Shown piece by piece: positions 36,893 through 48,800 of a DNA stretch of 64,000 nucleotides; positions within the stretch are counted from its first letter, which is position 1, and each line of letters starts with the position of its first letter. The DNA is from Alligator mississippiensis (taxonomy: Eukaryota > Chordata > Crocodylia > Alligatoridae). The translations under genes and the position numbers were made by a program. The stretch covers positions 51,140,501 through 51,204,500 of the forward strand of contig NC_081825.1 of the NCBI RefSeq assembly GCF_030867095.1, read 5' to 3'. Below the pieces are notes generated by a model. The model did not search any database and was not told the origin of the DNA. It saw only the letters and a list, made by a program, of their open reading frames with translations.

Positions 36893-39800
36893 AAGGTATG
36901 GGTGTGGGGATGTGTGTGGGGGGTTGTGGTTGAGGTGTAGGGAGTATGGTGGGGGTAAGGGTTGTGTGTGGGTGAGGGTGTGTGTGGGATGTATGGGGGG
37001 GCTGTAGATGTTGTGTGAGAATATGGTGTGGTTGGGATGTGAGGTAGACAGCATTGGGTGTGTGTGCGGGTATGATGGGAGGTGGGGTGTGAGGGGGCAT
37101 GGGTGCGTGTGTTGGGTGGGGGTGGGTTGGGTGTGCGTGTGTGATGAGTTCCCCCCTGCACACTCTTAGTGATGTGGCTGAGCCCAGCCCCACCGCAGGT
37201 AGGGGAAGGGGGAGGAGAGCAACACTTGCCTGGCTCTCACTGTGCTGCAAAGTGTGGGAAAGCAGCTGCTGCCGGTGGGTGGGCAGCAAGAGAAACCCCT
37301 GGGCGGGTGAGGGATGACTGGGAGCCGAGCCTGGCACCACTGGCTCTCTTGGTTTGTGTCCTACACCTGCTGGATGGGGCTGCGGTGGACCTTGTGCTGT
37401 CTCCTGCTGCTGCTTCCACTCCACGTGTCTGCCTGCTGGGGCTGCACTAAGCTCGTGCTGGCTCCTGCTGCTGCTCCTGCCCCACCTGCCTGTCCTGTGC
37501 CTGCCCAGCAGGGCTGAATCAAGCCCAAGCTGGCTCCTGCTCCCACCTCACCTTTCTGTCCCGTGCCTGCCTGGCAGGGCTTTATGAACAGCCAAACTCC
37601 TTTATGTCCCCCTCTCCATCCACACACACACCCCCATCCAGCCATTCAAGAGCAGTACCAAAGCAAGCTGCAGGCAGAGCCCACCCCGCTCCCCTCAGCA
37701 CTGCACCTTCCTGTCCCTATGTGCTGCCTGGAGCACCTCAGCAGGGACAGGAGGAGGAGTTGCTGGAGGCCAGGGGAGTCCAGCAGTTCCCTGGGCAGCA
37801 GCAGCCCTGCCTGGAAGCTTTGCCTGCTGGCCAGGGCTGGTGCCCTCGGGTAGGGGGAAAGGGATGCTGGGAGCATAGTATGTGCTGACCCAGGTGGTAC
37901 TGGGCAGGACTTGGTCCCATGTAGAGCACAACAGACTGCTTGCCTTGCTTCTAGTTCTGGGCTTGTGTGCTCTGGAGAACTGCCCCTTTAGGTGACTCTC
38001 TAAGCACAGGGGTTTCCTCTTGAGCTTAATAGTCAGCCTGTCTCTCTGCTGCAGCTTAGCCTAGCTGCTTGCAGCCTTTATGTTCACGCTGCTTGGAATC
38101 TGTCCCACAGCTGCTTGTTTCAGTGCAGCTAGTTCCTGCCCAGCTGCCTGCCTCCACTGCTACACTGCCTGCTGCATTTTTTCCTTTGAAGTAACAGGAG
38201 CCTCTGGCTCCTTGTTACAAGGCGGTACAGTTAAAGGAGAGCAGGAATGAGAATTAATAGAGTGAAAGATCACATGATAGTAAGGACCTTGCTGGAACCG
38301 TTACCTTTTAATTTCTAGAATTATTGAACATCTGACTTTGGTGACATTCATGAAATTTGAGCACAGTAACTGGATGTGTTGATCCAAAAGGTTAGTGGTC
38401 CTTTGGGAAGTTGCATACAGGACACGGAAAGAGAGAGACTATTAGGAAGATAAACTTTTAACCTCAGTTTGGAGTCGAGAAGGGGTATTCATCAAATAAA
38501 ATCTTGTTTTTTAAGTGGGGAGTTGAGGTCTGAACTAGTGGTTTTTAATCTGTTTTCTTCTCGCTAGATACTAGGATGTCAGAGTGAAAATTAGAAATGC
38601 ATCTCAGCCTGGTGATTACACAGTATTCTAGACAAGAAGATAGTTCTCACCTTCAAAATGTTTATGACTTTTGAATTTAAATGTAAATTTATTTAGTAGC
38701 CAAACAGGAGTAGAAAGGTTCCCAAGTGGGAGGTAAATTGTCTCTTTTTAAAAATTGGTTTTCAATACAGTTATCTTTCATTGTAATGTTTGTCTTACAG
38801 AAAGAAAGAGACTCATAGTTATGTGAAAGAAGAAAGACCTTTGGCTTCTCTTTTGACATCTCTTGAGTTAGCTGAAGATAAATCTGTATCTGCTACACCT
38901 TCAGTACTAGAAAATAGTTGTGTTATTTCAGATAATATGGATATATACTTGTCAGAGCATGATGAAAAAGTGCTGTTGAAAAAAGATGAAAAAACAGAAG
39001 AAATGCATAGAATTATTGAAACAGAAGCAAGTGAAACTGACATAGGCATATCTGAGGAGACAACAAGCTTGCATATATGCTCTTGTGAAGCAGTTCAAGA
39101 ATACAGTGATAACAAGATCCTTGAAGATCAAAGTGAAGTAGATCAGTATACTGAAATTCCATTAGAACCAGAATTAATACAAATAAAAGACATTATGAAA
39201 CAAAATGATTCATTTTTAATTACATCGGTGAAGCCAGAGTTATTAAACTTTGTAGGTGATTGGCCTGTGGAACAGACAATGGGGCAGAGAACCAGAAGGA
39301 CTAGGAGAATAGAAAAATCATCTGTGTTTAGTGATGAAGATAATAAAGCCACCAGCCAGCCTCCTCTGGAATCATGTGAGGTACAAGTGGGCCTGGCTGA
39401 TATTCAGCCTGGTGAAAAAAACCAGGAAGAAATTTTACATTGTGATACTCCTTCTGTTAGTGGTACAGAAACAAAAGCAGCAGAATTGGAGATGGTGGGA
39501 GATTGGCCTGCTTCAAACTCTTTAGAGCAGAGGCAGCACAGATCAAGGAGAACACGAAAAACAAGTCAAAGCCAGCCTGATGACGCTGGAAATAGTAAAT
39601 GTGATATACACAAAAACACTCTCAGCACAGTGAATGTGCTTCATGGAACATCTTTGGGCATTGAAAAGCTACAGGATGCAGAGAAGTCAAATTTTCACAA
39701 ATTGGAAACAGTAACTAGTGAAATTGTCAGTGAGAGAAAGCCACAACAAAATAAGAGAACTCGGAAACACCATAAATTAGCCGTAACGTTTACCAACCAT

Positions 39801-42800
39801 GATTTGGCCCTTTCCAAGCCAGAGGAACAGTTGTCTACTCCTAATTCACTGGAAGAAAACCTGGAAAGACATGCATATAAACAACTGAGCAGCTATACGC
39901 AAACCGAGCCACAGGATTTTGCTCTCTTGTGGAGAATAGAGAAGAAAATTATCATTTCTGAGTGTCCTAAAGTATTAAATAGTAGACTAGATGGATTCAG
40001 ACCTAAAGATATGGATTCTGCTTCAGATTCTCTGGAAAAAATACCGTATAGAGTTACATATGATAAAAGCACATATGTAGAAGAAAGTGAACTTACCAGT
40101 ATTGATGAATCTGAAAATCTTAATATTCTTTGTAAACTCTTTGGCTCCGTTTCATTTGAAGCACTGAAAGACTTGTATGAAAGATGCAATAAAGATATTG
40201 TCTGGGCCACTGGCCTGCTGCTGGATTCTGATGAAAAGTTGTATAAGGACAAAGATACTGAATGCTTACAGGAAAAAGGAACAGAACCACTGGTCATCAA
40301 CCTTCACTCCAAGGCAAATACAAACTGTGGAGATAATCTGAATAATTCTGAACAAATCAATGAAATAATTATGACTGATGGTGTTCTACTTGCAGAAGAC
40401 AATAATTTATCCATTTTTGATACAGAGAGTAAAACTACAGATATACTTGAAACAGATGCTGAAGTATCCGATTCATTAATGAGCCTTTCACTAAATTCTT
40501 TGGTAGAACCCAGAAATACCAGTGACATTGCTTCTCAAACTGATGTAGAAACTACAGGAACAGAAATGGAGCAATCCATTTCAGAGGCACAGGAAGTAAA
40601 CTTAAATGATACAAGCCTGGTTTATGAAGTGGAAAACAAGCTACCAGTCTTGCAGCCTGATGTGGGTTTATATGAATCTATGCCTTTTCCTAATGTTTTT
40701 AGCTCTCCTTCTGCTATTTTGGAACCTCAGTTAAATAAGGATAGAGACAGTGAACCTTCAGAAAGAGATCCAGAGAATCCCAAAGTAGATAAAACGATTA
40801 TTAATTTCTTGCAAATGGATCAAGCACCTTTGATGAACCCTGCCAGTGACAAGCAAGAGTTTAGGACTGATAAAGAAACTCAGGGGAACCCTATGATATC
40901 TGTTGGGAATGTTAAAGAAGAAAGTAAAATCTCAGATAGCAATGAAGACAAAACCAAGATATCAATTTCTTCTCAGTCTTTGAATATAGATTGCCTAGAA
41001 TTAACATTACCTGCCGAACTGGCACTTCAGCTGAAAGAAATATTTGGGCCAGTTGGCATCGACTCTGGTAATGACATACTACTTCATAAACATATATTTG
41101 CAATATATGTCTATTTGTGTTTTTAAATTTAATCTTATATTTTACCATGCTGATTTCTTTGGGAAATGCCTTTGATACAATGGCACTATTCAAAATCTAT
41201 TGTTACTTCATAATATAATTGCAGATGGAACATAATAAAATATAGCAGTAAGTATAGCTATTTTCCCTTTTTAATTCTTCGGCTCTACCCATATTCATAT
41301 TTGAAGTAATATCGTAAGAGAATATTTGAGCTTGCCTTGCAGTTCAGGAGAATCTAGTTTCAGACTGCTAAGGCTGGGGAGATGATGATGGAAAAAGGTG
41401 GTGGTTGGCTGGAGAAAAAAGGGACAGAAAATCTTAAAAGTAGAAGTAAATGAGGAAGGAGGAAGCTGAAGAAAGTGTTAGAGCAAACTTTTTCTTAAAA
41501 GATGTTGTACTAGTCTGAGTGGAAAAATTCTAAAAAAATACCTGAGAAAACAACTGAAGATGCCTCAAGATACAAAATGGAAATCCAAGGAAAAGGGGGA
41601 ATAAGGAAGACACCATGAGATATAGTAACCTTTTTGCTTTTCCTAAAGTATATTTGTTATAGAATGTGAATTTACAGTTTATCAGTGGATCTGGACATGT
41701 TCTATCACATTTAAAGGAGTGTGGGTACTATTAAGTCTCGGGCCTGTTCTGTTTTTTTGTGTGTTGTATATCAGTGTCTTTTTCTTTTTTAGAGGTTGTT
41801 GGGTATAACAGGTGTTTGTAGGAAAAGCTTTATCACACAGTTGCCATGATCACTTCTGCTTATTTGATTAGAACAGGAGTGGCTAATGTGCAGCGTGGGT
41901 GGGATGTGGTGGGGGAGCTGGGAGAAGAAAGCAAAGGAGCAGGTTGGGCACCGAGCACAAGGAAGGAAGCAGGGAGCGGAGTAGTAGATCAGCCGGGGAT
42001 CACAGGGCTGGTAACAGCAGGATAGGGGAAATTGATACCTGCTGGGGATCAGGATAGGGGAAGTGGATTGGAGTAGCACTCAGGGGGGGTGAGGGGCTAA
42101 TTTGTGGCATGCCTGCCAAAAGGTTGGTCCTCATTGGAGTAGAAAGTGGCACCTTATGTTTTTCTTTTCCTGGAAAAATATTTCTCTAATTTGGGAATGA
42201 TCCATGGAGGGGGTGCCTGGGCAGTTGTGCCCACATTAGGGCAGTTGTGCTCACATTATTGTATTGTGTTAATTAGGACTATCTGCAGGCAGGAATTAAA
42301 TGAAGGGAAATGCAGTTTTGCAATTGGTCACAAGGTTAAAAATTGGCTGCAAAAAAAACAAAAAAAGAAAAGCAGTGATGAATATATAAGAAATTATGCT
42401 TAACAATACCCCCAAAAACTATAAAAGAGCTTCATTTAGTACTTAAGATTATGGAAGATGCAGTTCTTAATAAGTTGACCTTCACAATTTGAGTGCTGGT
42501 TTATGAATTCTGTGGGGAGAATGTCTTTGTTTAACTTAGCAGTTGCACTTCTTTCAGGTATGACCTGTAAATGCAAATTGCAGTCCTATATTTGGTTAAA
42601 CTAACCTTTATACAGTGTTGTAATGAGTATATTTTCTTTCTTTCAAAAGGATCATTAACGCTTGAGGATTGTGTGGTTCATATAGATCTGAATCTGGCAA
42701 AAGTGATTCATGAGAAATGGAAAGAATCTATTATGGTCTGTTGAGTTCTTTCTTATGAAAATGTACACTTGTGCTTTGTCAGTCTATTTGTTTCTCTTTA

Positions 42801-45800
42801 GGTATTTGCCAGAATTTTTTTTACAAGATGTTTATATTCCTAATTGAAATAATGCCTCAAACTGCAAAATTGGAAGGGTAGTTGGAGATGCAACATAGAA
42901 TAATTTATCTAATAATTATGAAATCTGATTCAATATCTTAGCATAAATTATTTTTCTCTGCTCTATTTGAAAAGTAATTTTATTTTCAAAATTTTACCTC
43001 TTAATCTATTCTTATCTGTTGATACATGCATGAAATGTAAAATATATATATTTAAAGCTATTATAAATTAATGTGAAAAGAGTTTACCTGGAAGATAATA
43101 TTTCTTGTGTTTCATTGGTGGGGAATCTATATCTGTGTTTCATTAACTCTCAGTTATTTTTTTCAATAATTGTATTTAGAAGCGGCGAAGGAAAGAAGAT
43201 GGATCATATAAACTGCTTGTGGAAGGTACAGTACACACTTTCATTACAGCAGTGGTTTTCAAACTTCCATGGAACCCGGGGGGTTTTCATAGGTCATCAG
43301 GGCTTCCATAAAGTTATTTGGGGGTAATGGCAGAGAGTAGGCGTTACCCCCGAGGCAGTGCACTGCCACTGCAGGACCAGGTTGCCTGAACAGTGTGAGC
43401 TGACATGTGTAGCAGTAGAGCCAGGGACAGAAGGGTTCTGTGGCAGAAGTGATATGCAAAAGTTCTGAGCCTTTAAAAAGTTTGCAAACTACTGCCTTAC
43501 ACTCTTATAGAAATGCCCTGTTCTTAAAATTAAAATGACAGTAAGATTAATTCATGAGAACTGAGTGCTTCTTTTATTAAGCTAAGGTGCCTACCATTCT
43601 CTCAGTGGAAGCAGTGGCATTGTAAACAAATTAGCTAAAACTGTTAATTATAATAGCAGCACTGAAGTGCTGTGGTGACTGACTTTTGCATATTTCTAAG
43701 ATCAAAGTACTTCAGGCCAAACTACAGCTGGGTGTGCATGAATGTTGGAAAGGCACAGTCTCAGCTGATATAGGGTGCACTGTATATCAGGCAACTGCCA
43801 TTTGTGGAGTTAGCCTTCTGCAAGGGAACCTTGGCATTCATCCCTTCCATCCATTCTGATTAGGAGGATTGATTTAATTTGGGGCAAATGCATGTCGCTC
43901 TGTTTCAAAGGGTGATGAATTGGCTAATCCATTATTGAGCCCTCAGTTTCCCAAAAAGAATCATTTGCTAGGGCATCCCCTTTCCTTTACCCTAAACCTT
44001 GGTTCTGACAATAGCCCACAATTCACATCATAAGCAGATTCTTAAAAATGCTGTTGGTTTACTGACTAAGCTGTGCCATTAATATCAGCCATAGAAACAT
44101 AGGATCAACTTGTTGAATAATAAGGTGTTGAAAAAGGTGAATGCATGGAAGTAACTGAATCAACACCCCCCCCCACAACAAAAAACCCCCCAAAACTGCC
44201 CATTTTCATCTAGTTACTCATTTGTGATTGAGGGTTAGTTGTCAGTGTTTGAATTTTTCATTGTCTTTAGTTGTAAGTTTTCAGTGCTTAAATGTCAGAT
44301 ATTTACTTTCTAGAATTAAAATGAAGCCTGATTAGACTTTTGAAGAAAGAGGCAAAGGGATAAGAGGGAAGGGAAGGCAGAGAGATGATTAAAGTAAGGT
44401 AATATTTTTGCTAGAAAATGCTTAGATAAAGTAGATATTAATGAATTATAAGTAAATTACAAAAAAAATGTGTAAAATGCATGCAGTTATTTATGGCTAT
44501 GCTTTGATTAAATATATTGTTGAGTGTTTCGTTCTGTCACCTTTGGGTTTTTGCTTTTTGGAAGGTCCCACGCTGATTGAGCAGTTAGATTTAGATGACT
44601 CGGGCACATTCTTATCTCAGAGCACAGACAGTAGACTGCAGAAGAAGAAAATGACTTGGGCCTCATCTTCATCTAACACCACACAGATTAAAAATTCAGC
44701 AGCACCAGAAGTTTTCCCTTTTATGGATCACTGGAATGCACAAACACAGAAAGTATCACTCAGAGAAATAATATGTGAAGAAATTGCTTTACAAGAGAAA
44801 CAGGACCTGGTATGAATATTTTTACATTTTATGATGCCTGTTATTTTTTTTAATCTGGTAAATTTGGAAGGCATATTTTGCATCTATGGTTGCCTGTTTT
44901 CATGTTGCCTGACTAATGCTGACCTTCTGAGACTGATGGATAGCTAGTTTTATAAGTGATTCTGTAATAGCAACAGTGTATTTAGGATCCTAGATAAAAG
45001 ACAGGTTTTTTCCTACTAAAATAAATCTGTTATTTAAAAGTTTAATGTCTTGTTTCACACACAGATCATGCTGGATTTCAGTGAACAGGTTAGCATTTGG
45101 TTGAGCTGCATTTTTGGTTTTCACATTAAAAAAAGTTTATTAAATTGATTTTTATGCATTTTTTTGTGAGAAACCTTTGCCAAAATTGTTAATTAGCACT
45201 ATACGATGCTCATTTAAAAATGGATTTGCCTGGTTTTAATACTTTTTACAAAGAACCCACATCGTTACTAATGAAAATGAGTTAAGATTTCACTTTTTTC
45301 TGTTGTTTCATACTGCCTTTTTAGAAAAGGTTTTTTAATTCTTCCATACAGTTTTGTTCTTTTTCATTTTTCTAGTATCCATTTTTTTCCTGTCTTTAAT
45401 GTGGAGCTGATAGTTATGTAACAAGAGTGAGTGTGTATGCCACTGCCTTCTGCTGGAGCCAGTGCAAGACCAGTGTAACTGTATTACTTTATAAGTCTCC
45501 CTGTTGCCTTTAAGCACCTGTTCTAAAAGGAAATCCCATTTCTGCTTACATAGATCAAACATTTAAAAATAAAGGTTTATAATCAGAGTTGTGGGTTCTT
45601 TTCCATGAGCTGCATGTACAGTTATAACTATGGTGTCCATAAATAGTTTTCAGCTTGGATTAATGGGATTTGGTTTTGCTTTGGTCACTCAGACTAAAAA
45701 AATGTGGGTGCTGGAAATATCAGTTTTATTTCAGCTTTTAACTAAAGAAGGGTGTTCCAACATTCCTGGAACCTTAAGAAATCTGGATTTAGCTTGAACA

Positions 45801-48800
45801 GCAGATGCCTAAACTAAAAGCTCCTTTCAAGAAATGCTCTACCATCTGCCTTTTAACAAATTAAAGGAGCTGTAGCTCAGTCACCCTAAATGATTGGGAC
45901 TGTGGCAGCATGATATCCTTTCTGTTCATCAGTGCAAATGCATGGCTGCTACTGAAATACAATTATTTTCTTTTTTATCATGGGTGTATAGATTGGTTAG
46001 GTTTTTTTCTGTGTAGTCGTGACAAATGAAACACATTACTGAATCAGTTCTGTTACTGATATAGATTCCTCTAATGATAATGTGGGGGCGTTATTTTGTT
46101 TTACTTTCTGGATTAGAAACGTGCCGCTTGCATGGCTAGAAAAGATTGTGCTGCCAAATTGAAGGAGAAGCAACTCTTTGAGATGTTTCCAACCATTAAT
46201 CAAAACTTTTTAAGGGACATCTTCAAGGATAACAAGTGAGAGATCTTTACATGTTTCCTGTGTTCCTTTGTGAAATGTTGCATAATACTTTTTTACGTAC
46301 ATGGTTATTCTGTCATGATTAAGTGCAAGAAAAGGATATTTTCAAAAGAATAGCAAAATAACAAATATTATATTTAGCTATGATTAAATATCATATCTGT
46401 CTCTAGTGGGTTATGGAATAGAGAAAATCCCACACAATTTACTGATTCGTTTTGATGCACTGGCTGGGGGAGTAGTTAGCTGATTGCACGATTTCACAAT
46501 GATTACACACTTAATTCATACAACACAATTTTATTTTAAAATTCTTTGCTACGTATATAACACTGCTTAGCTTTAAGAAATACCACAAACATTAAGAACA
46601 CAATAACTACATATATTAGCTCCGAATGCACTTCCTTCCCAAACAATGCTATAAGAATTAGTGTTACAAAAACAACTACAATTACAACTAAGAGTTAAAT
46701 TTGAATCATTACTATTATTTTCATAATATACTTACAATCCTAGAATTCCGAGAAGCCAAATACCAAAAAATGGTTTCATTCCTCAGTAGTACAATTTAAT
46801 GGGTTGGCCTCAGTAGTACGGTTCAATGGGCTCGCCTCAGCAATACAATTCAATAGGCTGGCCTCAGCAATACGATTCAATGAGCTGGGCTCAGCAGTGA
46901 TAGGACTAAGTCCCCTTCCTTCAATCCCTTTTGGGCGCTCTGCAGCTTCAGCGTGAACTAAGATTCGTGTTCACGGAGAGGTTGGTTCAGGTGATCAGTC
47001 TGATCTGGCCTACGCTTGTGATTCTTCCTTTGTTGTTCTGCAAGTGAAGTCACCTCCAAATTGGGACAGTAAGTTACAGTTTTTATTGAGTGAGCTGCCG
47101 TCAATGGGCCACTCCTACTCAAGCCTGTCACTACTCCCAAATTTGGGCTCGGATCTTACTCAACAGATTCTTTTGCTTAGTAATTAGTTTTCTTTGTTAA
47201 TCATTTTAATTACTCTTGGGAAACTTCCATATCACTGCAAATGCCCTTTTCTTACCAATCTTTCCAAAAGGCCCTAGGGTTTGATCTCTCGGAACTCAGG
47301 ATATTTGCTCTTTTTGTAAAAGACTTCTAAAGATAAAATTTAAATTAAGACTTTAAGCGAAGTCAGGACCTTTTGCACATAGTCCAAAAACAATGACTTA
47401 GATAAGGAGATAAATCTTATCTTCTTCCTGAAACTGGCTAATGGGCAACCTTTACAAACATTCAAACTATTTCATTCAATATGACCATATCATCTCAATT
47501 CATCAAAATTGTCTCAATCAATCACATCTCAATTCAAAACTCTTTCTGGGGCTCCATCATCTTTTAAGCTGTATAATACTGATGAGGAGAAATGGGTTCA
47601 GCTCAAAGGAGCCAACTATCAACTTGTCTTGGACACTTGTGGTACCTTGCATCACACCTCAAACAGTTGATTCAATGAGAACTCAGCTGCAGAAAAGAAA
47701 TGGTCAACTCTCCTTAAATATAAGTGTGACATTAGCCATTTCAGCTTGCAGGCACTTAGAGAGATCTAGCAAAAGGTCAAATGTACAGCAAGATGGTGTG
47801 CAAACATTTATTGGCTACAACTATGCAGAAGTATCCAGAAAGCTGCTGACTGAGGCAACATGCAAGCAAAGTATGGGGGCATCAGGAAAGCTCTTGGGCT
47901 TGTTTTGGGGAAGATTCTCTCTTTAAATGACCACAATAAGCATATGGATCAATGGGTTGAACGTTACTTAGAATTCTACTCTCGCAGAGAAAATGTGGTC
48001 TGTGACTCCGCTCTAGATGCACTTGAAGACCTCTCAACCCTGACAGTACTTGACAATGAACCTACTGTCATCGAAGTAGAAAAAGCCATTGATCAGCTTG
48101 CTTCTGGTAAAGCCCCAGGCGAAGATTGTATAACGGCTAAAGTTATTAAGTGCAGGAAATCCATCCTTCTCCTCCATCTGCATGAATTAAGATGTATGTG
48201 TTGGAGAGAAGGCGAAGTTCCTCAAGATGTGCAGGATGCAAGCATAGTTACGCAAAAACAAATGACTGATTGCAGTAACTATCGCGAAATTTCCTTGCTT
48301 CGCATCATTGGGAAACTGCCAAACTTGTCCTTTTAAGACTTCAGACTCTTGCAGACAGAGTCTACCCTCAGTATCAATGTGGTTTCAGATCTGGTATATC
48401 CATGATGAATATGATATTTTCCTTGAAACAGCTACAGGAAAAATGCCGTGAACAAAGGAAATCTCTGTACATATATGGCATTTGTCGATCTTAACGGAGC
48501 TTTTGGTTTGGTCAGCAGAGGTGATTTTTTCTGAATCCTGAAGATGATTGGCTGCCTTCCTAAGCTCCTGAGCATCAAGTCCTTCCACATAAGTATGTAT
48601 GCAACAGTGCAGTTTGATGGGTCATGTTCGGAAGAATTTGTAAATCAATCTGCTCTTGTGATGGAGTTGCCTTCATTGGTACGGACATGCAAATTGTTTG
48701 AGCGATGGCTAAATCCCCAAGGACATACTCTGTGGTGAGCTGGCCACTGGCAAACATCAGCTTGGATGGCCTAAACTCTGTTTTGTTGATGTCTGCAAGA

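Noticed and set aside
36380-37424. His/Thr/Pro-rich open frames of 220-290 residues on the minus strand
   Set aside because: They are translations of the GT minisatellite; no splice or start context and no conservation expected.
39331-39525. Other-frame open frames within the large N4BP2 exon
   Set aside because: Shadows of the real coding frame, which is conserved with mammals.
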